Source: Halospeciosus flavus (lineage in GTDB: Archaea > Halobacteriota > Halobacteria > Halobacteriales > Halobacteriaceae). From it: 64,000 nt of DNA. Positions 34,022 through 43,378 of the stretch are shown one piece after another; position 1 is the first letter of the stretch, and each line of letters begins with the position of its first letter. The position numbers were made by a program, and so were the translations under genes. The DNA lies in assembly GCF_029814175.1 (NCBI RefSeq), contig NZ_CP122312.1:1984001-2048000 (forward strand). The letters run 5' to 3'. Under the pieces are notes generated by a model that was given only the letters and a program-made list of their open reading frames with translations, was not told where the DNA came from and did no database searches.

Positions 34022-34551
34022 GCGAGTCGGAGCGTTGGCCACCCGACCGACCCGAGAGCGAGTTCGACGACCGGCCGGCGCGGACGAGCGCACTCCTCGC
34101 GGTCGCCGCGGCGACGCTGGCGACGATTGCGACGGTCGTCGTCCCGCTCCTCGTCCCGGTCGCCAGCGTCGGAACACTCGCGCTCGCAGTCGGGGTGTTC
34201 CTCGGTCGCCGTCGGCTGGTCACGGGCGGTGCGGTACTCGTGCTCCTCGCTCACCTCGCAGGCGGTCTCTTCGGTGTCGATCCGCTCTGGCCGCTCGCCG
34301 GGGCCGCCGCGACGTTCGTCGCGTGGGACTGCGGGGAGTACGCCGTCGGTCTCGGGGAACAGGTGGGACGCGACGCACGCACGCGACAGGCCGAACTCAC
34401 ACACGCCGCCGCGAGTTCGCTCGTCGCGGTGCTCGCCGTCACCGTCGGCTACGGCGGGTACTGGGCTGGCGTAGGCGGCAGGCCGGTCGTCGCACTCGTC
34501 CTGTTGCTCGTCGGCGCGGTCGTGCTGGCCCGGTCGCTCTCCCCCTCCTGA
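34018..34551 (+). CDS. membrane protein of the DUF58 operon (DUF7519-type)
   Basis: 177 residues. Short acidic N-terminus then about five membrane helices (SALLAVAAATLATIATVVVPLLV, GTLALAVGVFLGRR, GGAVLVLLAHLAGGLFG, AAATFVAWDCGEYAVGLG, VAVLAVTVGYGGYW, VVALVLLLVGAVVLARSL). ATG overlaps the DUF58 stop (ATGA). Last gene of the operon; its stop lies one base from the stop of the convergent moxR. Confidence 0.78.
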   Translation: MSESERWPPDRPESEFDDRPARTSALLAVAAATLATIATVVVPLLVPVASVGTLALAVGVFLGRRRLVTGGAVLVLLAHLAGGLFGVDPLWPLAGAAATFVAWDCGEYAVGLGEQVGRDARTRQAELTHAAASSLVAVLAVTVGYGGYWAGVGGRPVVALVLLLVGAVVLARSLSPS

Positions 34552-34552
34552 C

Positions 34553-35503
34553 TCAATCGAGCGTCGGGACGTCGATGCTGTCGACGACGTCGCGGACGAC
34601 CGACTGCTTGTCGACGTCGGCGACGGCGGCGTCGGGCGTGAGGACGAGTCGGTGTGCCAGCGCCGGCTCGACCATCCGTTTGACGTCCTCGGGAGCGACG
34701 TACTCGCGGCCGTGGAGTGTCGCCCGCGCACGCGAGAGTTCGAAGAGCCGTTGGGTCCCGCGCGGGGAGACGCCGACCTCGACGCGGTTGTCCGTGCGGG
34801 TCGCCCGCGAGATTGCGACGACGTAGTCGAGGACGTCGTCGTCGATACGGACCGACTCGGGAACCTCGCGGAGCGCGCGGACCTGTTCCTCGTCGACGGC
34901 CCGGTGGACCGCCGGACTTCGCTCGACGCGGCCAGCACGACGCCGGAGGAGTTCGCGCTCGCCGGACTCGTCGGGGTAGCCGATGGACGACTTGACCGCG
35001 AAGCGGTCGAGTTGCGCCTCGGGGAGTTGGAAGGTCCCCTCCTGTTCGACGGGGTTCTGGGTCGCGACGACGAAGAACGGGTCCGGGAGGTCGTAGGTCT
35101 CGCCGTCGACGGTGACCTGCTCTTCTTCCATCGCTTCGAGGAGGGCGGACTGGGTCTTCGGCGGCGCGCGGTTGATCTCGTCGGCGAGGACGACGTTCCC
35201 GAAGATGGGGCCGGGGCGGAACTCGAACTCGCCGGTGTTCTCGCGGTAGACGTGTGTGCCGACGACGTCGGTCGGGAGGAGGTCGGGAGTGAACTGGACG
35301 CGGCTGAACTCGAGTCCGAGCGCGGTGGCGAACCCGCGGGCGGTGAGCGTCTTCCCCGTCCCGGGGACGTCTTCGAGGAGGACGTGTCCACGCGCGAGCA
35401 GGCCGACGGTTACGGTCTCCAGGAACTCGCGCTCGGCGACGACGGCCTCGGCGACGGCGTCGACGACCGCGGCGGCGTCCTCGCTCGCCTCGCTGACGTT
35501 CAT
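34553..35503 (-). CDS. MoxR family AAA+ ATPase
   Basis: 316 residues. Walker A LEDVPGTGKT near 43-52, Walker B NVVLADEINRAPPKTQSALLEAMEE, sensor FVVATQNPVEQEGTFQLPEAQLDRF, and the MoxR lid domain with VGVSPRGTQRLFELSRARA. MoxR ATPases remodel or insert metals/cofactors into partner proteins, usually with DUF58/vWA partners. It is convergent with the DUF4129-DUF58 operon rather than co-directional, so it must have its own promoter. Confidence 0.95.
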   Translation of the reverse strand: MNVSEASEDAAAVVDAVAEAVVAEREFLETVTVGLLARGHVLLEDVPGTGKTLTARGFATALGLEFSRVQFTPDLLPTDVVGTHVYRENTGEFEFRPGPIFGNVVLADEINRAPPKTQSALLEAMEEEQVTVDGETYDLPDPFFVVATQNPVEQEGTFQLPEAQLDRFAVKSSIGYPDESGERELLRRRAGRVERSPAVHRAVDEEQVRALREVPESVRIDDDVLDYVVAISRATRTDNRVEVGVSPRGTQRLFELSRARATLHGREYVAPEDVKRMVEPALAHRLVLTPDAAVADVDKQSVVRDVVDSIDVPTLD

Positions 35504-35807
35504 ACGCTACGACCGGTGATGCGTCTCCAAAGACCTGCCGGTGGTGTCACGTCGAGCGACCGACGGGAGCGAGAGGTGACAGAAATACGAGCGAGGAACG
35601 ACTGGAAGGAGTGACCCCGCGAAGAGGCGTTGCACTACGCGATTAGAGCGAGCATCGGGAAACGGGGAACACGAACGGGGAGCGGTCGCGACCCGTGAGC
35701 CGGGACACGTCGAGCGACCGGCGTCGAGGCGCGACGGCGTGTCGGAGCGCCGCACAGCCACGAGGAATCGAAACCGATAAACGAACCAATCGGGTAGGTA
35801 TGACCGA
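35504..35807. other. 304-base intergenic region, promoter for tRNA-Ser only
   Basis: No gene-like frame. A TATA-like CGATAAACG at about 35775-35783 is placed 25-33 bases upstream of tRNA-Ser. The rest shows no recognisable repeat or RNA. Confidence 0.5.
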
Positions 35808-35892
35808 GCCGAGGTAGCCTAGCCCGGCCAAGGCGGTTGATTCGAAATCAACTGTCCGAGAGGACTCAGGAGTTCAAATCTCCTCCTCGGCG
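35808..35892 (+). tRNA. tRNA-Ser (CGA anticodon)
   Basis: Acceptor GCCGAGG/CCTCGGC, anticodon stem GTTGA/TCAAC with loop TTCGAAA (anticodon CGA), long class II variable arm GTCCGAGAGGAC, T-arm AGGAG-TTCAAAT-CTCCT, discriminator G. 85 nt, no intron. Confidence 0.96.
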
Positions 35893-35926
35893 CTCACCGT
35901 TCTACCGACGTCACGCTCCGTAGTCG

Positions 35927-36226
35927 CTACTCCGGTTCGAAGAAGTCCGGGAGCCACCACTGTTCGTCTTCGTCGTCGCGCTCACCCGGCGGCCGGTCGC
36001 CAGCGACGAGGTAGCCGTCCACGTCCGAGAGGTCCGAGGGGACGGCGTCCTGCACCCACACCTGTTCGCCGTCGCGACTCGCCTGCCGCGCCCACGAACG
36101 GGCGGCCTGCTTCGAGGGGAACGTCCGACGACGGCCGTTGTGGGCGACCCACTCGGCGGCCGTCTGGTTGTGCCGCCGCGCGGAGTCCTTCACCTCGACG
36201 ACGTACGCCGGCGAACCGTCGCTCAC
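35927..36226 (-). CDS. small haloarchaeal protein, function unknown
   Basis: 99 residues. A strand-rich N-terminus YVVEVKDSARRHNQTAAEWVAHNGRRRTFPSKQAARSWARQAS suggests a small alpha/beta fold, followed by QVWVQDAVPSDLSDVDGYLVAG and an acidic, Trp-containing tail (EQWWLPDFFEPE). Not recognised beyond being typical of conserved haloarchaeal small proteins; codon usage supports real coding. Confidence 0.65.
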   Translation of the reverse strand: MSDGSPAYVVEVKDSARRHNQTAAEWVAHNGRRRTFPSKQAARSWARQASRDGEQVWVQDAVPSDLSDVDGYLVAGDRPPGERDDEDEQWWLPDFFEPE

Positions 36227-36294
36227 GACGGGGGATACGGGCCGGAGTACCGAAAAAGAGACGGCCGGCGGCGGCCGACCGGTCGACTCTTCTC

Positions 36295-36366
36295 ACTCGC
36301 GTGTCGGCGACTCCGACGCCTCCCGCTCGTCGTTCGGAGATTCCTCGCTTCGCTCGGAATCTCCTA
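36295..36366. repeat. palindromic intergenic repeat with hairpin at the cimA stop
   Basis: Another copy of the CGTGTCG...CTCCCGCTCGTCGTTCGGAGATTC family. GGAGATTCC at 36336-36344 pairs perfectly with GGAATCTCC at 36356-36364, whose last base is the first base of the minus-strand stop triplet of the downstream gene. The hairpin could serve as transcript end for cimA; no T-tract follows. Confidence 0.7.
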
Positions 36367-37920
36367 GGCCCCTGCGGGTGCCGCCACTTCCTCCTCACCC
36401 TCGTCGTCGCGAGCGGGCAGGAGCCGGTCGAGTGCGTCGACGACGGCGGTCACGCTGGCGGAGGTGATGTCCGAGTCGCTCGCGGACACCGTGACCGTGC
36501 GGTCGCCGCGGGTGACCTCCACCTCGACGTTCACGACGGCGTCCGTCCCGCCGGTGATGGCGTCGACGTGGTAGGACCCGAGGTGGAAGTTCACGTCACC
36601 GAGGGCGTCGCGGACCGCGGCCATCGCGGCGTCGACCGGACCGCTCCCGGTACCCGCGGCGGTGCGCTCCTCGTCGTCGACGCGGATGCGGACCGACGCG
36701 GTGGGGGTGCCGCCGCCGCTGGCGGCCGTGAGGTCGAGAACCTCGACGCGACGTTCGGCCCCCTCGCGACCCTGGACGTCCTCGGCGATGGCGAGCAGGT
36801 CGGCGTCGGTGACGCGCTTGCCGCGCTCGCCGAGGTCCTTCACGCGCTGGACGACGTCGGCGAGTTCGTCGTCGCTGACCTCGACATCGTGTTCGGCGAG
36901 CGCGGCCTTCACGCCCGCGCGACCGGCGTGCTTGCCGAGCACGAGTCGGCGCTCCCGACCCACCGCCTCGGGCGAGTACGGCTCGTACATCCGTTCGTCC
37001 TTGAGGGTGCCGTCGGTGTGGATTCCCGACTCGTGGGCGAACGCGTTCTCCCCCGAGACGGCCTTGTTCGGCGGGAGCGGGACGTTCGTCACGTCCGCGA
37101 CGGTGGTCGCGAGGTCGTAGAGCGCCTCGGTGTCAGCGGAGTCGACGTCGTAGCAGTGCCAGAGCGCCACGGCCACCTCTTCGAGGGCGACGTTGCCCGC
37201 GCGCTCGCCGATGCCGTTGACGGTGGCGTGGACGAGGTCCGCGCCGGCGTCGATGCCCGCGAGCGCGTTCGTCACGGCGAGTCCGAGGTCGTCGTGGGTG
37301 TGAACACTCACGGGGCCGAACTGCCCGACCCGCGAGACGCCCTCGTGGACCTCCCCGGGTGAGGCGTGGCCGACCGTGTCCGCGAAGCAAAAGCGGTCCG
37401 CGCCGGCCTCGAAGGAGGCCTCCGCGAGTTCTTCGAGGTAGTCGAAGTCGGCGCGGGAGCCGTCCTCGCCGATGACCTCGACCCAGAGGCCCTCGGACTT
37501 GGCGTAGGCGACGAGGTCGCGGGTGGTCTCGACGACCTCCTCGCGCGAGGAGCCGACCTTCCCCTCGATGTGGCGGTCGCTAGCGGGGACGACCAGGTTG
37601 ATGCCGTCGACGTCGCAGTCGAGTGCGAGGTCGACGTCTCGTCTCACGCCGCGGCAGAAACTCGTCACCGTGGCGTCGAGGTCGAGACTCGTCACACGAC
37701 GGATGGTCTCACGCTCGCCCGCGGACGTGCAGGCGCTCCCCGCCTCGACGAAGTCCACGTCGGCGTCGTCGAGTTTACGCGCGACTGTGGCCTTCTGGTC
37801 GGCGGTCAGTGAGATACCCGGCGCTTGCTCCCCGTCGCGGAGCGTCGTGTCGAGAAGTTGTACGTCGTCTGCGTCCAGATCGTCGAGAGTGGAGAAGGGC
37901 TTATCGGACAAGAATTTCAC
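36364..37920 (-). CDS. cimA: citramalate synthase-type / 2-isopropylmalate synthase family enzyme
   Basis: 518 residues, GTG start. Condenses acetyl-CoA with a 2-oxo acid. DRE-TIM barrel motif [14 protein letters not shown] (22-35), metal ligands in [40 protein letters not shown], and C-terminal regulatory LeuA-dimer domain (about 390-505, with [11 protein letters not shown] and [12 protein letters not shown]). The N-terminus KFLSDKPF and [13 protein letters not shown] match the haloarchaeal paralogue I associate with (R)-citramalate synthase (isoleucine route from pyruvate) rather than the LeuA paralogue, but sequence alone cannot fix the substrate. Confidence 0.75.
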   Translation of the reverse strand: MKFLSDKPFSTLDDLDADDVQLLDTTLRDGEQAPGISLTADQKATVARKLDDADVDFVEAGSACTSAGERETIRRVTSLDLDATVTSFCRGVRRDVDLALDCDVDGINLVVPASDRHIEGKVGSSREEVVETTRDLVAYAKSEGLWVEVIGEDGSRADFDYLEELAEASFEAGADRFCFADTVGHASPGEVHEGVSRVGQFGPVSVHTHDDLGLAVTNALAGIDAGADLVHATVNGIGERAGNVALEEVAVALWHCYDVDSADTEALYDLATTVADVTNVPLPPNKAVSGENAFAHESGIHTDGTLKDERMYEPYSPEAVGRERRLVLGKHAGRAGVKAALAEHDVEVSDDELADVVQRVKDLGERGKRVTDADLLAIAEDVQGREGAERRVEVLDLTAASGGGTPTASVRIRVDDEERTAAGTGSGPVDAAMAAVRDALGDVNFHLGSYHVDAITGGTDAVVNVEVEVTRGDRTVTVSASDSDITSASVTAVVDALDRLLPARDDEGEEEVAAPAGA

Positions 37921-38040
37921 GCCCAGCCGCCTCGCGGCGACTTCCTCTATCCTCGGCGTCGGTGTGTTCCGACATACCTCGCTATTGTATCTCCATCCAC
38001 CATAAGTTGGTGGGGTCCGACAGATATTGCCTCGGCGGCC

Positions 38041-38931
38041 TCAGTCGAAGGTGTACACCTGGGCCTCGCACGACGGGCAGAAGAGCGTCTCCGAGGGCGG
38101 TCCGTCGGGGCTACGAGCACCCCCACAACAGGACGCGTCGGTCCCGCGTTCGAGGTCGGTCCCGCAGTCGGGGCAGGTCTCAAGGAACATCCGACACGTC
38201 TGGGCCGCCGCGAGCGCGGTCTCGTCGTCGTCGACGAAGTCCGCGGCCGCACGAGCGCCGGCGATCTCCGCGATGGTGATCGGGCGAGTGAGCCACGTCT
38301 CTTCGAGCGCGTTGGTGGCGCCCGACGAGAGCGCGACCCACTCCTGGCCGTCCTGTCGGACCGCGTGGGACTCCGTCGCCGGCGAGAACTCCAGCGCGAG
38401 GTCGGCCAACTCCTCGGTGTCTGCGTCCCGCAGCGGAGCCATCTCTTCTCGCCGCCGCGCCTCGAACGCGTCAGTCGGGGCGACCGTCTCGTCGTCGGCG
38501 GTGAGCACGCCCGCGTCGACGAGGCGGTCGAGCAGGGCGTCACCTTCCGGGACGTCGAGTTCGTCGCCGTCGTCGCTGTCGTCGCCGCCGTCACCGTCGT
38601 CGCTCTCGGCCGAGCCATCCGTACGCTGCCCGGTACGCAGGGAACCGGACTGCTGGTCCGCGGTGCCGTGGAACAGCGCGTTGCCGCCGGGGATGCGGGC
38701 TACGAGCGCCGGCGCGTACCGCGGCGTGCCCGGGACGAAGTAACCCCGAACTCCGACGAGAAACAGTCCGACGGCCGCGGTGGCGACGGCCAGTATCGGA
38801 GAGAGGACGGCGAACAGGACGGTGACTGCGCCGAGGATCGCGACGTTGACCACGGTACACGGCCAACAGCGGTTCTCCCCCGTGTGTTCCGGTCGTCTGA
38901 GAGCGTCGACGAGAGTGAGACCCATTTCCAC
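38041..38931 (-). CDS. haloarchaeal membrane protein with C-terminal zinc ribbon
   Basis: 296 residues (or 294 if the second Met is the start). N-terminus with GENRCWPCTVVN, then two membrane helices (about 27-60: VAILGAVTVLFAVLSPILAVATAAVGLFLVGVRGYFV), a long acidic Asp/Gly linker, a central helical domain, and a C-terminal cysteine set CPDCG, CC and CPSC suited to zinc. Resembles a conserved haloarchaeal family without known function. Confidence 0.7.
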   Translation of the reverse strand: MEMGLTLVDALRRPEHTGENRCWPCTVVNVAILGAVTVLFAVLSPILAVATAAVGLFLVGVRGYFVPGTPRYAPALVARIPGGNALFHGTADQQSGSLRTGQRTDGSAESDDGDGGDDSDDGDELDVPEGDALLDRLVDAGVLTADDETVAPTDAFEARRREEMAPLRDADTEELADLALEFSPATESHAVRQDGQEWVALSSGATNALEETWLTRPITIAEIAGARAAADFVDDDETALAAAQTCRMFLETCPDCGTDLERGTDASCCGGARSPDGPPSETLFCPSCEAQVYTFD

Positions 38932-38975
38932 GGAGTTACCGCTGACGGGCCATCAACGTTCCGCCGCGAGACCGG

Positions 38976-39365
38976 TCACTCCGCCAGCCAGAGCCGATCA
39001 CCTGGCCGCACCGGGTTGGCCGCGCCTGCCGGGAGTTCGACGAGCAGGTCGGCCGGCGCGCCCCCGTGACCGGTCCACGCCGAGAGGCGCTTCACGCGCT
39101 GGACCTCGCCCTCGGCGACCCACACGGCGTCGATGTCGAAGGGGACGAACAGCATGTGGACGTCGCGGCGGCGGACGCCCGAGAAGCGGAACGCGAGCGC
39201 GTAGTCGTCCGGAATCGACCGTCGGAACATCAACCCCTTCGCACGGGCGAGGTACGTGTCCGCGGTCTCGACGTCGCTCGCGAGCGTCCGGACGGTCTCC
39301 CCGTCGTCGTGGCGCAGTTCCACGTCCGGAGTTGCGGGGTCGTGGCGATAAGCGTGTCGTGGCAC
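38976..39365 (-). CDS. DUF192 family protein
   Basis: 129 residues. Conserved core TADTYLARAKGLMFRRSIPDDYALAFRFSGVRRRDVHMLFVPFDIDAVWVAEGEVQRVKRL and the end ADLLVELPAGAA. DUF192 (PF02643) proteins are small beta-barrels of unknown role, often exported; here there is no signal peptide, so probably cytoplasmic. Lies downstream of the previous gene on the same strand with 45 bases spacing to that gene's start. Confidence 0.88.
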   Translation of the reverse strand: MPRHAYRHDPATPDVELRHDDGETVRTLASDVETADTYLARAKGLMFRRSIPDDYALAFRFSGVRRRDVHMLFVPFDIDAVWVAEGEVQRVKRLSAWTGHGGAPADLLVELPAGAANPVRPGDRLWLAE

Positions 39366-39433
39366 GGTCCCACGGGTCGCCTGACCGGGTCGGACCCGTG
39401 GGCCTATACTCCTCGACGCCCTCCTTCCGCGCG

Positions 39434-39988
39434 ATGAAGAAGACCCCCTCGGGAACGTCCGTGGGCGTCGAGGACCCCTACGAGCACGCGGGCCACTGCG
39501 ACCACGTCACCGGCGACGGGAAGTGTCGCTACGCCTTCGACTTCCCCGAACACGACCCCGAGTTCGCCGCCGAACGCCGGGCCGAGGAGTTCGCCTGTCC
39601 CGCCGCGGCCGCCGACGGGGACGGCGAGTGGGAGTGGGCCGACTGTCCCCACTACCGCTCGACCACCGACGGCGAGGAGTGTGCACGCTGTGGCCTCGAA
39701 GAGCGTCGGGTCGCCCACGAGGACGAGCGTCCGTTGCTCGAAGAACACCACCTCTCCTACCGCGGCGAGGCGGAGACGGGTCACGAGATCACCGTCTCGC
39801 TCTGCCGGTGGTGTCACGCGAAAGTCCACGACTCCTGGGCGAGCGTCGGCGACGACGCCAACCCCGACCCGGAGGCCATCGCCGCCGCCGAGGGCCGGCG
39901 GAGCGCCGAGCAGTCGGAGTTCGGCTTCGAGACGGCGGCCGAGCGCTTCGACACCGGACCGACGACAGAGGACACGGACGGCGAGTAG
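39434..39988 (+). CDS. HNH-like zinc protein (DUF7097-type)
   Basis: 184 residues from MKKTPSGTSVGVEDPYEHAG. First half: HCDHVTGDGKCRYAF, then CPHYRSTTDGEECARCGLEE with several cysteines. Second half: LLEEHHLSYRG followed by ITVSLCRWCHAKVHDSW, an HNH-type arrangement (HH, then CxxC, then H) at about 105-140. This suggests a nuclease or nuclease-derived zinc domain; activity is unproven. An acidic C-terminal tail follows. Confidence 0.7.
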   Translation: MKKTPSGTSVGVEDPYEHAGHCDHVTGDGKCRYAFDFPEHDPEFAAERRAEEFACPAAAADGDGEWEWADCPHYRSTTDGEECARCGLEERRVAHEDERPLLEEHHLSYRGEAETGHEITVSLCRWCHAKVHDSWASVGDDANPDPEAIAAAEGRRSAEQSEFGFETAAERFDTGPTTEDTDGE

Positions 39989-40031
39989 TCTGGGTGTGGG
40001 GACGGTTCCCGCGGACTCGGTGTTCCGGATT

Positions 40032-40040
40032 CTTTTTACC
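40032..40040 (+). promoter_or_regulatory. guaAa promoter TATA element
   Basis: CTTTTTACC with the TATA centre about 28 bases upstream of the ATG at 40064; BRE-like CCGGAT precedes. Predicts a leaderless message. Confidence 0.5.
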
Positions 40041-40063
40041 GGTTTCGCCACTAACGGGACGTA

Positions 40064-40615
40064 ATGACCCGCATCGTCGTCATCGACAACCACGGCCAGT
40101 TCACCCACCTGGAGCAGCGTGCGCTCCGGGACCTGGGCGTGGAGACGGACATCGTCGACAACGAGACGCCGCCCGAGGACCTCGACGCCGACGGTCTCGT
40201 CCTCTCCGGCGGGCCGGACATGGACCGAACCGGGCGCTGTGCCGACTATCTCGACCTCGACGTCCCGATCCTGGGCATCTGCCTGGGCCACCAACTCATC
40301 GCGACGGAACTCGGCGGCCGCGTCGAGTCCGGCGAGTACGGCGGCTACGCCGACGTGTCCGTCGACATCGTCGACGCCGACGACCCGCTCGTTGGCTCGC
40401 TCGCCCCGGAGACACGGGTGTGGGCCAGCCACGCCGACGAGGTCGTCGAGGTGCCCGAGGGGTTCGAGCGTACCGCGGAGAGCGACGTCTGCGACGTCGA
40501 AGCGATGAGCGACACCGACCGCGACCTCTACGGCGTCCAGTGGCACCCCGAGGTCGCACACACCGAAGAGGGCGAGGCAGTCTTCGAGAACTTCCGCGAC
40601 ATCTGCGAGCAGTAG
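40064..40615 (+). CDS. guaAA: GMP synthase glutaminase subunit A
   Basis: 183 residues. Glutamine amidotransferase that supplies ammonia to the separate archaeal GMP synthase subunit B. Class I triad: nucleophile Cys in GICLGHQLI (about 71), His and Glu in QWHPEVAHTE near 165. VVIDNHGQFTHLEQRALRDLG is the conserved start. The ATPase/PPase subunit B is not in this window. Followed after four bases by the DUF2070 gene. Confidence 0.95.
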   Translation: MTRIVVIDNHGQFTHLEQRALRDLGVETDIVDNETPPEDLDADGLVLSGGPDMDRTGRCADYLDLDVPILGICLGHQLIATELGGRVESGEYGGYADVSVDIVDADDPLVGSLAPETRVWASHADEVVEVPEGFERTAESDVCDVEAMSDTDRDLYGVQWHPEVAHTEEGEAVFENFRDICEQ

Positions 40616-40619
40616 CCAG

Positions 40620-42512
40620 ATGACCCAGACGCAGGGTGACCTCGCGGCGCTCTCGAAGTTCATCTTCCGTGCGCCGAACTGGTACACGAGCGTCGCGTTC
40701 TCGCTACTCATCGCGGCGCTGACCGGTATCATCGCCTTCGACGCCGGCTACATCTTCGAGGACGCCTGGCAGGGGGTCTTCTTCGTCGGCATCCCGACAG
40801 TGGTCGCGAGCCTCGCGACTACTCCCGTCGACCGCCGACTCGGCGGCCAACTCACCTACAACCGGTCGTCGCTGCTCGCACTGATCTGTGAGGTCGTCGT
40901 CGTGGTCGGCCTCACGGCCGGCGGGCTCATCACGCTGTTCACGTCGCTCGGACAGAACTTCGTCTTCGACGTGCTCATCGCGGCGCTCGCACTCGTCTTC
41001 GCGATCCGCCTCCTCGTCGTCCTCGCAGTCTCGCGCAACTCCCTCCTCCTCGCGGCCGTCCCCGCGGGCATCCAGACGCTCACCGCCGCCGTCCTCCTGT
41101 TCGTCTACAGCGGGACGCTCTACTTCGTCCAGTACGGCGGTCCCATCCTCAACTGGCTGTTCATGCGGCCCACCGAGGCACCCGTCGAGATTCGGTACGT
41201 CTTCACCCCTGAGGACTTCGCGCTCCTCATCGGGATGTCCGTGCTGTACGGCGCCGTCGCCTTCGGCTTCCTCCGCGTGATGGATCGCCCGTGGCGTCAG
41301 AGTCTCGGCGTCTCCGGACTCGACTTCCTCCGGGGTTTCATCGGCCATATCGCCGAGGGAACCCGCGAACTCGAGGACTTCTTCGAGCAGATCGGCGAGG
41401 AGGCCGTCGTCCCCGTGACGGTCCTCTCCTTCCGCCGCCTCGACGGCCACGACGACGTCGACAGCGACGCCGAGGAGAAAGCCCGCTTCGTCCTCCCGAT
41501 GATCCACCCCGGCCCGATGGGCGAGATCGGCGGGGGGAACCTCCCACAGCGTGTCGCCGAGGCCTCCGAAGGGCTGGCGTTCCCGCCGCACGCGACCGCC
41601 GGCCACGACTTCAACCTCGTCACCGAACGCGAGGTCGACAAACTCGTCGACGCCGCGGAGCGTGCAGTCGCGAAGATCGACTATGTGACCGAGGCGACGC
41701 CGAGCGTCCGGGTGAACCACGGTGAGGCGAGCCTCCTCGGTCAGGCGTTCGGCGACGACGCCCTCGTCGTCAACACGTTCTCGCCGGGGTTCGCCGACGA
41801 CGTGGAGTACGGCGTCGGTCTCTCCGCGATGGGCGAGGCTCGCGTCGCCGGCGCGGACGACGTCCTCCTCGTCGACGCCCACAACTGCAACAACGGTCTC
41901 GAAGGCGAGGACCTCGGCCACGTCGTCCCCGGGAGCGAGCGCGCCTTCGACATGATCGACGGCGCCGGCGACGTTGCTCGCCACCTCGACAGCCACGACC
42001 AGGACACACTCGAACTCGGGACGGCGTGGGACCGGACCCCCTGGTCGCCACAGGAGGGCATCGGCCCGCTCGGCATCCGCGTCGGAGTCACCGACGTCGA
42101 TGGCCAACGGACCGCCTACGTCCTCGCCGACGGCAACAACATGGAACCGGGGCTCCGCGAGCGGACGATCGAACGCCTCCTCGACGAGTTCAGCCTCTCG
42201 AACGTCGAGGTGATGACCTCCGACACGCACATCGTCAACACCGTCGAGTCGGAGAACCAGATCGGCGGCGCCATCGACGGTGACGCCTTCGTCGCCCTCG
42301 TCGCCGAGACCACCGAAGAGGCGCTCTACGACCTCGAACCGGTCGAGGCGGGGATGGCCTCCGAGCGCGCGACGGTGACGGTGTTCGGCAACGACCGCAC
42401 CGAGACGCTCGCGAGCCACGCCAACGCGGTGATGGCCATGGGCGGCGCGCTCGCCGGAACCATTATCCTCGCGACGGCGGTGCTCAGTTTCCTCATCTTC
42501 TTCCTGGCCTGA
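40620..42512 (+). CDS. DUF2070 family membrane protein
   Basis: 630 residues. About seven N-terminal membrane helices (20-220), then a large soluble domain with FIGHIAEGTRELEDFFEQIGEEAVVPVTVLSFRR, MIHPGPMGEIGGGNLPQRVAE, VLLVDAHNCN and TSDTHIVN, and a last membrane helix (AMGGALAGTIILATAVLSFLIFFLA). The His/Asp-rich motifs in the soluble part (HPGP, DAHNC, SDTH) look like a metal-dependent hydrolase site; DUF2070 is archaeal and uncharacterised. Probably co-transcribed with guaAa. Confidence 0.92.
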   Translation: MTQTQGDLAALSKFIFRAPNWYTSVAFSLLIAALTGIIAFDAGYIFEDAWQGVFFVGIPTVVASLATTPVDRRLGGQLTYNRSSLLALICEVVVVVGLTAGGLITLFTSLGQNFVFDVLIAALALVFAIRLLVVLAVSRNSLLLAAVPAGIQTLTAAVLLFVYSGTLYFVQYGGPILNWLFMRPTEAPVEIRYVFTPEDFALLIGMSVLYGAVAFGFLRVMDRPWRQSLGVSGLDFLRGFIGHIAEGTRELEDFFEQIGEEAVVPVTVLSFRRLDGHDDVDSDAEEKARFVLPMIHPGPMGEIGGGNLPQRVAEASEGLAFPPHATAGHDFNLVTEREVDKLVDAAERAVAKIDYVTEATPSVRVNHGEASLLGQAFGDDALVVNTFSPGFADDVEYGVGLSAMGEARVAGADDVLLVDAHNCNNGLEGEDLGHVVPGSERAFDMIDGAGDVARHLDSHDQDTLELGTAWDRTPWSPQEGIGPLGIRVGVTDVDGQRTAYVLADGNNMEPGLRERTIERLLDEFSLSNVEVMTSDTHIVNTVESENQIGGAIDGDAFVALVAETTEEALYDLEPVEAGMASERATVTVFGNDRTETLASHANAVMAMGGALAGTIILATAVLSFLIFFLA

Positions 42513-42627
42513 GCGCCGCCGGTGGACGGGCGGACAGTTGAGCAGTTGTACAATCGTTCAACTGTCTCGGTCGGTGACGCCACGACTGTCGCGTGAGAGA
42601 GAGTGCAAAAGAACCGGCCGGGACGGC

Positions 42628-42885
42628 TCAGGCCGACTCGGACTCCTCGGACTCGGCGAAGAGGTCGTCGACCGCGTTGCCGGCGACGAGTGCGGCGTCG
42701 TCGGCAATCTGTTCGATGTCTGCGTCGGCGTCGGGTGCCTTCACGTAGACGTCGACTTCGAGGACGCCCTCCTCGAAGGAGACGGTGATGTCGAGGTCCT
42801 CGACGTCGGACGAGCGGAGTTTCGAGAGGACGTACCCCTCGGCCGCCTCCGCCGCGGTCTCGACGACTTCCTCGTCGCTCGGCAT
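42628..42885 (-). CDS. DUF3194 family protein
   Basis: 85 residues. VVETAAEAAEGYVLSKLRSSDVEDLDITVSFEEGVLEVDVYVKAP and the helical end. An archaeal family regularly found directly after the prefoldin beta gene, as here (six-base gap), so possibly linked to prefoldin function or expression. No motif indicates activity. Confidence 0.88.
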   Translation of the reverse strand: MPSDEEVVETAAEAAEGYVLSKLRSSDVEDLDITVSFEEGVLEVDVYVKAPDADADIEQIADDAALVAGNAVDDLFAESEESESA

Positions 42886-42891
42886 TGGACC

Positions 42892-43299
42892 TTACGCGCC
42901 GCCCGCGCCGGGACCGCCGCCCATGCCGCCCATCGGGCCGCCCCCGCCGCCGGGGCCGCCGCCGAGCATCTCCTGGAGTTCCTCCTGGAGGCTCTCGAAC
43001 TGCTCCTGAACGCGCTCTTCCTGCTTATCGAGACTCTGGACGCGAACTTCGAGGTTGTCGACCTTCTCCTCGAGGTCCTCCTGGGCCTCGTCGTAGTCGG
43101 TCTGGACGAGCAGTTCGCCGACCTCGCGGTACATCGTGGTGTCCTCGTCGATGTCCTCGAGTTCGTCGAGTGCCGTCTGGGCCTCGTTCAGCTGGGTCTC
43201 AGCCTGCTGTTTCTGAGTAGCGACCTGCTGTGCGGTCTCCTGTAGGTCCTGAAGCTCCTCGATCTTCTCCTGCGCTTCCGGTGGCAGATTACCCTGCAT
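42892..43299 (-). CDS. pfdB: Prefoldin beta subunit
   Basis: 135 residues. Two long coiled-coil helices ([42 protein letters not shown], about 6-45, and [41 protein letters not shown], about 67-110) joined by the beta hairpin [15 protein letters not shown] Gly/Met-rich tail of 25 residues follows. Hexameric co-chaperone that passes unfolded proteins to the thermosome, one subunit of which is encoded at 25-27 kb. Confidence 0.96.
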   Translation of the reverse strand: MQGNLPPEAQEKIEELQDLQETAQQVATQKQQAETQLNEAQTALDELEDIDEDTTMYREVGELLVQTDYDEAQEDLEEKVDNLEVRVQSLDKQEERVQEQFESLQEELQEMLGGGPGGGGGPMGGMGGGPGAGGA

Positions 43300-43378
43300 A
43301 CCTGTTACCTACAGTCCCGGCGTGAAAAACCCCCGCTTTCCGCAGCCCCGAGCACACCGGAGACACGGGCCGCGACGG

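Noticed and set aside
36336-36364. Intrinsic terminator for cimA
   Set aside because: The hairpin is perfect but no T-tract follows in the transcript direction, so I list it as a repeat hairpin, not a proven terminator.
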